Shown here piece by piece: positions 17,802-26,763 of a stretch of 64,000 bases of DNA. This DNA comes from Geitlerinema sp. BBD 1991-9. GTDB lineage: Bacteria; Cyanobacteriota; Cyanobacteriia; Cyanobacteriales; Geitlerinemataceae. The DNA lies in NCBI GenBank assembly GCA_001657325.1, contig LWRO01000006.1, forward strand, positions 186,001 to 250,000, in the 5' to 3' direction. Each line of letters begins with the position of its first letter. The first letter of the stretch is position 1. The position numbers were made by a program, and so were the translations under genes. A model generated the notes under the pieces. The model saw only the letters and a list, made by a program, of their open reading frames with translations, was not told the DNA's origin and did not search any database.

Positions 17802-18233
17802 CTAACACAAACTCGATTCGACACGATCGAGGAAGTCGAGTAAAATTTGTCGGTGAGGGGTTCCCATGGGGCGAACTTGTTGGGCTTTTTCGGAGTATCG
17901 CCGCCCCTGCTGAATCTCCTCGGGAGTCCACAGGGCGAGATCCCAACCTTCGCCGAGAACGAGATCGTTTAGATCGACGACCAGGGGCGCGTAAAAGATA
18001 TTCCGTGTAATTTCGGGAAAAATACGTCGATCGAACAGTTTGACTTCGGGCGGCGTGTAGCGAATTTCTTCGTACAATTCTCGCACGATGGCAGCCTCGG
18101 GGGTTTCACCCGGTTCGATGTGACCGCCGAAAAATGCCCAATAGCCGGGATAGACGATACCGGGAATGTTATCGCGCAGTTGCATGAGATATCGTCCCTG
18201 TTGGTAGAGAATGGCAATGGCGACGTGTTTCAT
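17802..18233 (-). CDS. Nudix hydrolase
   Basis: The 143-residue protein has a complete Nudix box: GGHIEPGETPEAA followed by REL-x-EE, fitting G-x5-E-x7-R-E-x2-E-E. These bind Mg and cleave nucleoside-diphosphate-X substrates; the specific X is not readable. The N-terminus (KHVAIAILYQQGRYLMQLRD) and YWAFFGG are MutT-like. Its ATG overlaps the stop of the lipoprotein gene as ATGA, so the two are translationally coupled. A longer frame to 18389 runs into the upstream gene and is rejected. Confidence 0.9.
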   Translation of the reverse strand: MKHVAIAILYQQGRYLMQLRDNIPGIVYPGYWAFFGGHIEPGETPEAAIVRELYEEIRYTPPEVKLFDRRIFPEITRNIFYAPLVVDLNDLVLGEGWDLALWTPEEIQQGRRYSEKAQQVRPMGTPHRQILLDFLDRVESSLC

Positions 18234-18586
18234 TTTGGGGATGCTTGTTGGGTGGTTTTTCGATCGATTTCTTCGATGTAAATTTCCCCGTAATCGACCC
18301 CGTTGATGGGGATCGATCGATCGACAAGAATTCCAGTAATTTGAAGTGATTCTCCTGAGGTGGGAAGGTCGGTTGGGGAGACGACCCAAACGGTTCCCGT
18401 CTCGTCCTGAAGTTGGTACGCCCCGCTGTCGAGAAAGGGAACGAGATCGATCGCCGTTCCGTGCAGAATGACTTCTGTATTTTCACGGGTATTTGTCAGT
18501 TCGGAGATCGGGGTTACGTTGACGCCAACACCGCACCCCGACACGATCGAGAGAATTGGAAGGAAGGGTAAAAGTTTGCGCGACAC
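18230..18586 (-). CDS. Small lipoprotein with OB-fold-like domain
   Basis: From GTG 18586 the product is 118 residues: SRKLLPFLPILSIVSGCG, a lipoprotein signal with lipobox IVSGC, then a beta-rich domain (TEVILHGTAIDLVPFLDSG, YQLQDETGTVWVVS, LQITGILVD) resembling an OB-fold. The longer frame to ATG 18673 would overlap the divergent folD start; TTG 18618 is another option. It is probably anchored on the periplasmic side of a membrane. Coupling with a cytoplasmic Nudix enzyme is curious and unexplained. Confidence 0.75.
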   Translation of the reverse strand: MSRKLLPFLPILSIVSGCGVGVNVTPISELTNTRENTEVILHGTAIDLVPFLDSGAYQLQDETGTVWVVSPTDLPTSGESLQITGILVDRSIPINGVDYGEIYIEEIDRKTTQQASPK

Positions 18587-18639
18587 GGAAGACTGAGATG
18601 GTAGGTTAGGAAGGTTCAATTGCACGGACTCGATCGTCG

Positions 18640-19509
18640 ATGGATACGACTCGCATTTTAGATGGTAAAGCACTGGCGAAAAAGATTCAGGGCGAACTTC
18701 GATCGCGAATTCAAACGCACGTGGAAGCTGGAAAACGCCCCCCGGGTTTAGCCGTGTTGCGAGTGGGGGACGATCCCGCTAGTGCGGTGTACGTGCGCAA
18801 TAAAGAACGTTCCTGTGAAAGAGTCGGAATTGCGTCGTTCGGTCGTCACTTCCCCGCAGATACGTCGGCGGAGGAAATTGCGGCGGAGATCGATCGACTC
18901 AACGCAGACGATCGCGTTGACGGTATCTTACTGCAACTCCCGCTTCCCGGTCATTTGGATGCCGTGCCGCTGCTGTTGAAAATCGACCCCGATAAGGATG
19001 CGGACGGACTTCACCCTGTCAATATGGGTCGGTTGATGCGCGGCGAACCGGGATTGCGCAGTTGTACGCCTGCGGGGGTGATGCAACTCCTAAAAGAGTA
19101 CGACATCGATCCTAAGGGGAAAAATGCTGTTGTCGTCGGCCGCAGTATTTTGGTTGGAAAGCCGATGGCGTTGATGTTACTCGAGACGAACGCGACGGTA
19201 ACTATCGCACACTCGAAAACGCAGAATCTCCCCGAGGTCGTTCGCAACGCCGATATTGTCGTGGCGGCGGTGGGTCGTCCGCAGATGATAACGGGGGATA
19301 TGGTGAAACCGGGTGCGGTGGTTGTGGATGTGGGAATTAACCGCGTTACGGACGATGAAGGGAACTCGAAACTCGTCGGTGACGTGGCGTTTGAGACGGT
19401 GAAGGAGAAGGCGAGTTTCGTAACTCCGGTTCCGGGTGGGGTCGGTCCGATGACGGTGGCAATACTGTTGAAAAATACGGTGGATGCGTATTTGAAGAGG
19501 ATGGATTGA
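18640..19509 (+). CDS. folD: Bifunctional methylenetetrahydrofolate dehydrogenase/cyclohydrolase
   Basis: FolD interconverts 5,10-methylene-THF and 10-formyl-THF in one-carbon metabolism. The 289-residue protein shows [14 protein letters not shown] with the catalytic lysine, [57 protein letters not shown] for NADP binding, and [17 protein letters not shown]. Length is normal. It is divergent from the lipoprotein gene with about 50 bases between starts. Confidence 0.97.
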   Translation: MDTTRILDGKALAKKIQGELRSRIQTHVEAGKRPPGLAVLRVGDDPASAVYVRNKERSCERVGIASFGRHFPADTSAEEIAAEIDRLNADDRVDGILLQLPLPGHLDAVPLLLKIDPDKDADGLHPVNMGRLMRGEPGLRSCTPAGVMQLLKEYDIDPKGKNAVVVGRSILVGKPMALMLLETNATVTIAHSKTQNLPEVVRNADIVVAAVGRPQMITGDMVKPGAVVVDVGINRVTDDEGNSKLVGDVAFETVKEKASFVTPVPGGVGPMTVAILLKNTVDAYLKRMD

Positions 19510-19670
19510 GAACGGTCTTTTTGGAGGCTTCTCGATCTATTCGGATAGAGACGTACTGTCGTTCGTCTCTACTTTTTGTTTTTAATTGTTGTTTTTTAGG
19601 TTGTTTCGATCGATCGTTGGTGTTTCTTTGAATTGGCGATCGAAAATGCATTGTTTTTCGTTGGCTTTTA

Positions 19671-19895
19671 AGATCGAGGAAAATTTTTGGGGTGCATCTC
19701 AATTTCGTAGAATGACCCCTCCGTCTTCGGCATCTCCCCTTATACCATTTTTAAAAATTCATGCCATAGATGTCTGTAGGGGCGAACGGTGTTCGCCCCA
19801 GTTCAGCCGAAGATCTCTAGCAGGATTATCAGCCAGGGGAGGAGGGGTGGGGTTGCGATCCCAAAAGTGAGAAGATCGAGGAAAATTTTTGGGGT
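19671..19895. mobile_element. Insertion-like segment between 23-bp direct repeats
   Basis: The identical 23-mer beginning AGATCGAGGAAAATTTTTGG and ending GGT occurs at 19671-19693 and 19873-19895. The enclosed 179 bp starts GCATCTCAATTT and ends CCCAAAAGTGAGA. These ends resemble the two arms of the 42-bp palindrome at 50874-50915 (GGGTGCATCTCACTTTTGCG). It reads as a non-coding element bounded by degenerate inverted ends, with the direct repeats as possible target duplication. Confidence 0.45.
19779..19799. repeat. Perfect GGGGCGAAC hairpin
   Basis: GGGGCGAAC, GGT, GTTCGCCCC form a perfect 9-bp stem with a 3-base loop inside the insertion-like segment. It resembles REP-like hairpins dispersed in cyanobacterial intergenic DNA. 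Confidence 0.7.
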
Positions 19896-19943
19896 TCGTC
19901 AACCTTCAATCGCCGAATTCTCTAATTTTTGACGGATTCAATC

Positions 19944-19987
19944 TCAAAACTCCTCTTACTTTTCTCGAACGATAAGAGGAGTTTTGA
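19944..19987. terminator. Long perfect stem-loop after the GT2 gene
   Basis: TCAAAACTCCTCTTA and TAAGAGGAGTTTTGA form a perfect 15-bp stem with a 14-base loop, 7 bases past the stop of the minus-strand GT2 gene. The A/T-rich base of the stem gives TTTTGA on the minus strand. It most likely ends the three-gene glycosyltransferase operon. Confidence 0.65.
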
Positions 19988-19993
19988 ACCGCT

Positions 19994-21169
19994 CTATTTC
20001 TCAAACTCAATATTTCCATCTGGGGAAATGATATAACGCACGCCGTTCGATTGTGGACGAATGTTTTGCGGTGTTGGTGGGACTTGCAGACGTCCGCGAT
20101 CGCGATAACCCCGTCCGTAACCGTAGCCTCGTCCGTAGCCGTAACCTCGTCCGATGCGTTCGTTTTGGCGAACGTGAGGTGTCTTGGCACTTTTATTGAG
20201 TCGATCGAGTGAGTCTTCGAGTTCTGCTTGCGTCACGCCGTCACCGAGAGGGGTTGCGAAGGGATCGAAGATCGGCGATACAGATTTGACGACCCCTTGA
20301 CTGGTGGTTTCGGCGATCTTTGCGGTGTTATTAGGAACGTTGGGTTCGGCGGTGGCGGTGAGGGGAACGAGGGGAATAGTTAGGGAGGCGAGAACGGCGG
20401 CGACGCGGGTTAGCGGAACGGACGGACGTGGATGGAGGATAAAGTTTCCGTTAACGACATCGAGATTTAAAGTGTCGCTGAGTCCTCGTCGATCGAGGGC
20501 GTTTTCGACGGCTTTTTTCGATCGATCGATTTGTAGGTGTTCGTAGTGCCAGGATGTATTATCGCGATGGATTCGGTAGAAATAGAGCGGTTGTTTGAGA
20601 TGGTAAATTTCTGTGGTTTCGGAAAGGCGCAAGCATAAATCGTAGTCTTCGGCGTACTCGAACTCGGGATCGATTCCACCGCATCGATCGAAGATATCGC
20701 GACGGATGAGTCGGAAATGAAAAGTCATGAAATCTGTCAACAATCGATCTCGAGAATAGGGGATTTGGCAACGATCTCCAGGCTTTAAAAACGTCCCGTT
20801 TTCGTCGATTTCAAGATAGTCGCTATACACCATTCCAATCTGGGCGTTGCTATCGAGAACGGCGGCGGTTTGTTCTAAGGCGGTGGCGGCGAGAATATCA
20901 TCTCGATCGACCCAGCCGATATATTCGCCGTGCGTGGCTTCGATGGCCGCTTTTAAAGCTTTTCCTCGCCCTTGATGTTCGGCGGCGACAACGCGAACTC
21001 GAGTATCGGTGGCGGCGAATTCTCGCGCGATCGAAACAGAATCGTCTGTCGATCCGTCGTCCCAAATCAGTAAGTCGAAATTTTGGTACGTTTGGGATAA
21101 GACGCTTTCAATGGCGTGTTTGAGATAGTACGATTGGTTATAGCTATTGATGACGATCGAGATTTTCAT
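19994..21169 (-). CDS. GT2 glycosyltransferase with an exported-looking glycine/tyrosine-rich tail
   Basis: Residues 1-250 are a GT-A family 2 domain: SIVINSYNQSYYLKHAIESV, LLIWDDGSTDDS, EYIGWVDRDDILAA and FEYAEDYDLCLRLSE. After about residue 265 comes a basic patch and a hydrophobic stretch (RVAAVLASLTIPLVPLTATAEP) that looks like an internal signal peptide or membrane helix. About 100 polar residues follow, with GRGYGYGRGYGYGRGYRDRG, ending RYIISPDGNIEFEK. No frame break is visible in the DNA, so this is one protein as read. The tail's role is unknown; it could place the end outside the membrane. It lies 73 bases after the large glycosyltransferase gene, probably in the same operon. Confidence 0.85.
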   Translation of the reverse strand: MKISIVINSYNQSYYLKHAIESVLSQTYQNFDLLIWDDGSTDDSVSIAREFAATDTRVRVVAAEHQGRGKALKAAIEATHGEYIGWVDRDDILAATALEQTAAVLDSNAQIGMVYSDYLEIDENGTFLKPGDRCQIPYSRDRLLTDFMTFHFRLIRRDIFDRCGGIDPEFEYAEDYDLCLRLSETTEIYHLKQPLYFYRIHRDNTSWHYEHLQIDRSKKAVENALDRRGLSDTLNLDVVNGNFILHPRPSVPLTRVAAVLASLTIPLVPLTATAEPNVPNNTAKIAETTSQGVVKSVSPIFDPFATPLGDGVTQAELEDSLDRLNKSAKTPHVRQNERIGRGYGYGRGYGYGRGYRDRGRLQVPPTPQNIRPQSNGVRYIISPDGNIEFEK

Positions 21170-21242
21170 CGGAATCGATAATTCTAATTTTATGGCAGGA
21201 ATTTTAACATAATAAGTTTTAGAGATCGAATAATAAATTTTG

Positions 21243-24200
21243 TTAAAAATACTTGACGTTTTTATTTGTTTCGATTAGCTCGAGCGTGCGATCGATGTAT
21301 TCGTTTGAATGATAAGCAATTGAGACAATCTTATCGTATTTTTGGAGGCGTTTTGTATTTTTCTGTATTCGTTCGCTGATTTGAGGAATTGCTCGATCGA
21401 TCGGTGTATTTAATGTCACGATAGAAACGTCCATCTCGATCGCTTTATGAATTCCCAGCATTGGAGATCGGTAAAACGCATCGAGGTAAAGATTGGCATG
21501 AAGATAAAGGGAGTCTAATGCTTCTAAACGATCGATTTCGATAACGATAACACGGGTTCGATCGAGATCGTCGTTTTGAAGGGTTTCTGAAATTCGCTCT
21601 CGAACGTCGATTTTTAGCGTGTTACCGTTTCGATCGCCACATAAGGCCACAATCAGAACAGTTTCGGGAGATCGATCGAGAATGGTTGCCCAGATCGATC
21701 GTAACTCAGCGGTTAAAGAGTCTGGAAAAACGTAGGATAGTAAAATTGAAGTTGAGGTTGGCAATCCCAAGCGAATTTTAAAATCGGAATGAGCTGCGAA
21801 ATTGGGGTTGCACTTTTTTAATTTTGGAGTATCATAATAAGTAGAATGGGAATAGATGCGCTCTATGAACTCCCTGGTGTTAAGCGTTACAAAATCGAGA
21901 GAACCCCAACGTAACGACGACACCTTTATGAAATCTTCTCCAACATCCTGAAATCGGGCGAGTTGATGTGCAGCTATGAGTGTGATGGGTGTTGTCATAG
22001 CGGCAATTTCTGCCTGAATCAGCAACGCATCTAAGTTATCTCGACGAATTCTCTGAACTTGTCCCCGCAAATCCGACGGAAGCTGCACCCATTCAATCCG
22101 AGAATCCCAAAATTCGGGAACGGGTTCTAAACTATAAACGGTGAGATTGGGGAGATTTTCGATCTCGTCAAACAAAAGGTTTTGAGGTGAGGCTTCCAAC
22201 AAAACACCAGCTTTCCCCGATGGCGCTTCCGAAAACTCCCAATCTAGTTGATGGTGGTGCGTCGAAAGTGCAAACTCTAAAATCTCCCACCGCTTCACTA
22301 ACAAATTTTCCCAATCGGCATCTATATAATATAAAGGTGTAAAACAGACGTTCAGCGAAAACAGCATCGCCGCCTCTTGGCAAATTTCAGAGTCGGGGTT
22401 TTCACCAATCCAGCGATGCAATTCATCTGTTAAACGCCGTATCCGCTTCCAATACCGTTTTCCCTCTCCCAAATCTCGCCATTCGGGAAGATCCGACAAC
22501 GCCAAACTTAAATAATCCAATCGCAACCACTCGGGAACCTCTGACAGCGAAACCTCAAAACGGCGAATTCCTAAATCGAACAAAATTTTCGCCACCGACG
22601 AGGGTTTCAACTTCCCTTCCGTCGCGGAACGTTCCCAACCTTGGAAAATCGCATCTCGCAACCCTCGCCGATACAAGAGTTCTAAATCCGAAGATGCGAT
22701 CTGAGGAAGTAATCGCAACAGTAACTCTCCCGCAACTTCCCCATTTCGTAACGCTGCTTCCAAGCGCATTCGAGGGGGAAATGCTGGATTTTTGACGACC
22801 TTTTTCAACAGCAGTTCTTCGTCAAACCCCCCTTCCAACAAATGACGAAACGTTTGCTGGCGTGGGTGAAGGCGAAAGTACGACAGTGGCTTATCGACGA
22901 ATCCCACCTTGAATCGCGTCAAAATTCGCCACCACATCTCCACATCTACCAGTTGACGCAACGATCGATCGAACTTTCCCACCACGTCAAACGCCGATTT
23001 GCGAACTAACACCGCTGTCGGTTCTCCAATTTTATTGATCGGCGTTTCCATCAACTGCGAATCTTCGAGGAGTTGCATTCCCGATCGAATGGGTTCGAGT
23101 TTCGTCCATCCGCGATGAACGTCTTTGCAAATCTGGTACACATCCAACAATTCCGGAATTTCATCTGCATCGTCAGACATTAATAGAATGCGCGGTGCAA
23201 AGACGAAGCCAATTTCTGGATCGGATTCTGCAATCTCCACCATAGCTTCAATACAACTGGGAGATAACACGTCGTCTTGAAATAAAAATTTGATGTATTT
23301 CCCCGTCGCCACTTCTAAACTGAAATTCCAGTTTTCCACCATGCCCTTATGAGAATTTTGAAACAAGCGAACTGGGATTTGTGAGTTGTCTCGAAAGGCT
23401 TCAACGATCGAAACGGTTCGATCGGTCGATCCGTCATCTGAGATAATCACCTCTAAGTTAGAATACGTCTGCTTTTCGACACTCGCCAACGCTTCTTCTA
23501 AAAATCGATCGCCGTTATACGTCGGGATGCAGACACTCACTTGAGGTTGTGACGACAGCGGCATTTTTTGCAATCCCAAACCTTCACGAAGTTGAGACTG
23601 AAAGTCTCGCAACTGCTGTCGCAGCGCGTCGACTCTCAGCTTTTCCCGCAACGCCGACGACTCCTTATCCACGAGAACCTGTAACCATCGGGGTTCGTAC
23701 AACGTTCGGTGCTTGTTGCAAATGTAGTGAAACAGCTTTTCTCGATTTTCAGGAATATTGCAAGCGTTCACCATAGAATCGGAACGCACTCGATACTCGA
23801 AGAGAACCTCAGGAACGTGATAAAACTCCCAATCTGTTTCTGCAACGCTCAGCCAAAAATCCCAATCTTCGTATCCGAGTTTTTCGGGAATTTCTGTATC
23901 GTATCCGCCGCACTCTTCCCAAACTCGCTTCCGAAATACCGCACACGCATCGATGAAGTTTCCTTGGAGAAGAATGTCGAGATGAAACGGCGGAACGCGA
24001 TGGATGCGGCGGCGGTTTCCAAAAAACTCGACATCGCCATAGACGACACCAATTTGAGGATTTCGATCGAGAATTTCAATTCCTTTTTGGATATACTCGG
24101 GACGAATGCGGTTATCTGCATCGAGGGGAAGAATATATCGCCCCCTGGCGTGTTGAATTCCAGTGTTTCTCGCGGCGGCTAATCCCCGATTGGGTGGTTC

Positions 24201-26750
24201 TAAAATATGGTAATCGCGCTGTTTGAGATCGTCGAGAACGGCTTGGGTTAAGCGATCGGTAGAACCGTCGTTGACGATGAGGAGTTCGGTGACGGGTTCG
24301 GGATAGTTTTCGACGCTTCGAATTGCATCTTCGAGATATTCACCGTCGTTGTAGCAGGGGATGACGATCGAAAGGATGGGAGTTTTTGCAGCCATTTTGT
24401 TGGCTTTTTCGCCAACAACAGAACTTCTCTGGAAGTATGAAGTCGAATCCTTCCATTCGCTGGGAATATCTGCATTTCGATCGAGTTCTTCGAGACGTTC
24501 CCAGGATTGAGGGGGAAGGTGGCGAACCTGGGGAGCGTCGAACGATAAACTTTGGAAGAGTTCTGGGGAGAATTGACTCGTGATATCTCCCACATTCGTT
24601 AAGTTGAATTTTTCGCCAATAAGGCGAACGAAGCGTTCTGGATGTCGAACGATCGAATTCCCACACAACAAGATCGATCGATCGCGGCGATTTCGATAAA
24701 ATTGCAACATGTGGCGATTGTAATACTCCCAAATTCGCAATCCGTAATCGGGGTTTTGCTTAAAGAGGGGTGCGTTCAGTCGATCGATCGAATCGGCGAC
24801 ATCCCAGGGATAGCGGTAAATAAAAATGTAATTCGCATTGGGAAGTAAATCGTCCCAAAACTCTAACATTAATGACGATCTCGGATCTTTCCATCCCCAT
24901 TTCGGACAGTTCGATCGAGATTCGATAAGCTGTCTCGCCGCCTCGCGATAATCTGCAAACTTCGATCGATCGAGGGTTTCGTGTTCCGTCCATCCCCAAT
25001 CTCGCCATCCTCGATCGTTTCGATCGCAACTCGCTGCGAGAACTCGGCGTTGGAAGGTGAGGAAATCGATATCTTCGTAATAGCCTTTGGGGTTGAACCG
25101 ATCGGCGGGATGTAGTCGATCGCCAAATTCGATTCCCATGTTTTGTAGAAACGAGGCTAAAAGAGAGGTTCCCGAACGATGCATTCCCGTAACGATGAAT
25201 ACTTGGGCGTTTTGTTGAAACCCTCTCTCTAAGCGCACACCTTTCTCCATTCTAATTAAAGGGTAACACGAATCGTTTAAATTTTGCGCGATCTCCCCAA
25301 AACTTAACCCTTTTGACGAGTTAAAACGATCGAATGTGAAGTTTCGATCGACGCTCATCAAAGCGTGAGGCAAACTCACCGTTCGATATCCCAAACGTTG
25401 TAACTTCAAACAGAAATTTATTCCCGAATCCTGAATCCGATCGACGAGCGATTTTCGACTCATCAACGCCAAACCCGACACCGCATCGACGTTATTCATC
25501 GTTCGCAAAAAGCCAAACGCACCCCACTCTGAATTTGGCGTTCCTCGATCGAGAAAGGTGACGTTTCCCGAATCGATCGAAACTCCCGCATCGACAATTC
25601 GATCGAATCGATCGACAATTCTCACCCCAACCGCGCCAATTTCCTCCCGTTGCGCTTGTTCCACCATTGCTTCCAAGCAATCTGGCGTTTCCAATCGGAT
25701 TGTTGAATTAAAAAACAACACATAAGATCCCGTCGCCTTTTCAACAGCAAGGCGTTGACATTGCTGCGAATCTGAAATGTTGTCAAAGACATAATAGCGA
25801 ATCCGACGAGATTCCCGAATTTGCCATGTTGTCAGTACCGATAAAACACCATCAGAAATGGACGAATGCGAGTAGAGAATCACGTCAAAATCGGGATAAG
25901 TCGAAATCTCAAACAACGACTTCAAACAACCGTCTAAAGAATCTCCTGAATGGGGAATTTCTAAAACAATACTCACTTTCCGAAACTCGCAGATTTCGTA
26001 GCGAACGAGATGGAAACCCGGAGAATCGGGAATAGGAATGACTTTTCCCGGTTCCTTGCGTCGTTGTAGAGCTTCCTCGATCGCGCGTTTGGCGGCGTTA
26101 GCTGCATGGGGTTTCACCTCAATTCCGCTGGCTGTGGAATGAGAATGAAACCGCCAGTGATAAAGAATTTTAGGAAGATGCACGATTTGACGAGTTCGTT
26201 CCGTCAATCTCAGCACTAAATCGTAATCTTGACTCCCTTCAAATCCTTCACGAAATCCACCGAGTTCTCGAAGTAATGTCGTTCGATAAACCCCGAGATG
26301 ACAAGTATACATTCGCGAGAGAAAGGTTTCGGGACTCCAGTTTGGTTTATGAAACGGTTGAAAGCGATTTCCGTCAACATCGATTTTGTCTTCGTCCGTA
26401 TAAATAAAATCCGTATTGGGATGTCGATCGAGAATATTGATAACTTCTTGAATCGCTGTTGTTTCGAGCAGATCGTCGTGATCGAGGAGTGCAGTGAACT
26501 CGCCAGTTACTAAGTTGAGTGCGTCGTTTGAGTTGCGACAGATTCCACCTCGACTTGGTCGAAAATTGAGTTTAATTCGGTTATCTCGTCGAGCATAGCC
26601 TTGTAAAATTTCTCGAATTTCAGCAGACGATGCATCGTCAGAAATACAAAGTTCCCAATTGGGATGAGTTTGTTGGAGAACGGACTCGATCGACTGTTCG
26701 AGAAACGATCGAGGGGGATTGAACACTGGCATTAAAATACTAATTTTCAT
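21243..26750 (-). CDS. 1835-aa multi-domain glycosyltransferase/sulfotransferase with GT41-like C-terminus
   Basis: Domains in order: GT2 (1-250; ISILMPVFNPPRSFLEQSIE, FTALLDHDDLL, GSQDYDLVLRL); a degenerate GT2-like region (260-500); a sulfotransferase (about 515-760; FIVTGMHRSGTSLLASFLQN, GWKDPRSSLML, IYRYPWDVADS); a second full GT2 (about 790-1010; LSIVIPCYNDGEYLEDAI, LPLDADNRIRPEY); a third (about 1070-1290; VSVCIPTYNGDRFLEEAL, FLFQDDVLS); a helical region; and a C-terminal SPINDLY/GT41-like part (AHQLARFQDVGED near 1597, ILLSYVFPDSLTAELRSIW near 1668, LYLDAFYRSPMLGIHKAIEM). It should build and sulfate a glycan, perhaps on protein. ATG 26750 begins the GT2 motif; the gap to the CHAT gene stop is 13 bases. 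Confidence 0.88.
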   Translation of the reverse strand: MKISILMPVFNPPRSFLEQSIESVLQQTHPNWELCISDDASSAEIREILQGYARRDNRIKLNFRPSRGGICRNSNDALNLVTGEFTALLDHDDLLETTAIQEVINILDRHPNTDFIYTDEDKIDVDGNRFQPFHKPNWSPETFLSRMYTCHLGVYRTTLLRELGGFREGFEGSQDYDLVLRLTERTRQIVHLPKILYHWRFHSHSTASGIEVKPHAANAAKRAIEEALQRRKEPGKVIPIPDSPGFHLVRYEICEFRKVSIVLEIPHSGDSLDGCLKSLFEISTYPDFDVILYSHSSISDGVLSVLTTWQIRESRRIRYYVFDNISDSQQCQRLAVEKATGSYVLFFNSTIRLETPDCLEAMVEQAQREEIGAVGVRIVDRFDRIVDAGVSIDSGNVTFLDRGTPNSEWGAFGFLRTMNNVDAVSGLALMSRKSLVDRIQDSGINFCLKLQRLGYRTVSLPHALMSVDRNFTFDRFNSSKGLSFGEIAQNLNDSCYPLIRMEKGVRLERGFQQNAQVFIVTGMHRSGTSLLASFLQNMGIEFGDRLHPADRFNPKGYYEDIDFLTFQRRVLAASCDRNDRGWRDWGWTEHETLDRSKFADYREAARQLIESRSNCPKWGWKDPRSSLMLEFWDDLLPNANYIFIYRYPWDVADSIDRLNAPLFKQNPDYGLRIWEYYNRHMLQFYRNRRDRSILLCGNSIVRHPERFVRLIGEKFNLTNVGDITSQFSPELFQSLSFDAPQVRHLPPQSWERLEELDRNADIPSEWKDSTSYFQRSSVVGEKANKMAAKTPILSIVIPCYNDGEYLEDAIRSVENYPEPVTELLIVNDGSTDRLTQAVLDDLKQRDYHILEPPNRGLAAARNTGIQHARGRYILPLDADNRIRPEYIQKGIEILDRNPQIGVVYGDVEFFGNRRRIHRVPPFHLDILLQGNFIDACAVFRKRVWEECGGYDTEIPEKLGYEDWDFWLSVAETDWEFYHVPEVLFEYRVRSDSMVNACNIPENREKLFHYICNKHRTLYEPRWLQVLVDKESSALREKLRVDALRQQLRDFQSQLREGLGLQKMPLSSQPQVSVCIPTYNGDRFLEEALASVEKQTYSNLEVIISDDGSTDRTVSIVEAFRDNSQIPVRLFQNSHKGMVENWNFSLEVATGKYIKFLFQDDVLSPSCIEAMVEIAESDPEIGFVFAPRILLMSDDADEIPELLDVYQICKDVHRGWTKLEPIRSGMQLLEDSQLMETPINKIGEPTAVLVRKSAFDVVGKFDRSLRQLVDVEMWWRILTRFKVGFVDKPLSYFRLHPRQQTFRHLLEGGFDEELLLKKVVKNPAFPPRMRLEAALRNGEVAGELLLRLLPQIASSDLELLYRRGLRDAIFQGWERSATEGKLKPSSVAKILFDLGIRRFEVSLSEVPEWLRLDYLSLALSDLPEWRDLGEGKRYWKRIRRLTDELHRWIGENPDSEICQEAAMLFSLNVCFTPLYYIDADWENLLVKRWEILEFALSTHHHQLDWEFSEAPSGKAGVLLEASPQNLLFDEIENLPNLTVYSLEPVPEFWDSRIEWVQLPSDLRGQVQRIRRDNLDALLIQAEIAAMTTPITLIAAHQLARFQDVGEDFIKVSSLRWGSLDFVTLNTREFIERIYSHSTYYDTPKLKKCNPNFAAHSDFKIRLGLPTSTSILLSYVFPDSLTAELRSIWATILDRSPETVLIVALCGDRNGNTLKIDVRERISETLQNDDLDRTRVIVIEIDRLEALDSLYLHANLYLDAFYRSPMLGIHKAIEMDVSIVTLNTPIDRAIPQISERIQKNTKRLQKYDKIVSIAYHSNEYIDRTLELIETNKNVKYF

Positions 26751-26763
26751 AGAGAATTGACGA

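Larger units (their letters stand above)
19510..19993. other. Gene-free stretch with insertion-like segment
   Basis: No gene. It contains two 23-bp direct repeats around a 179-bp segment, an internal perfect hairpin and a long stem-loop next to the GT2 stop, each listed separately. Confidence 0.6.
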
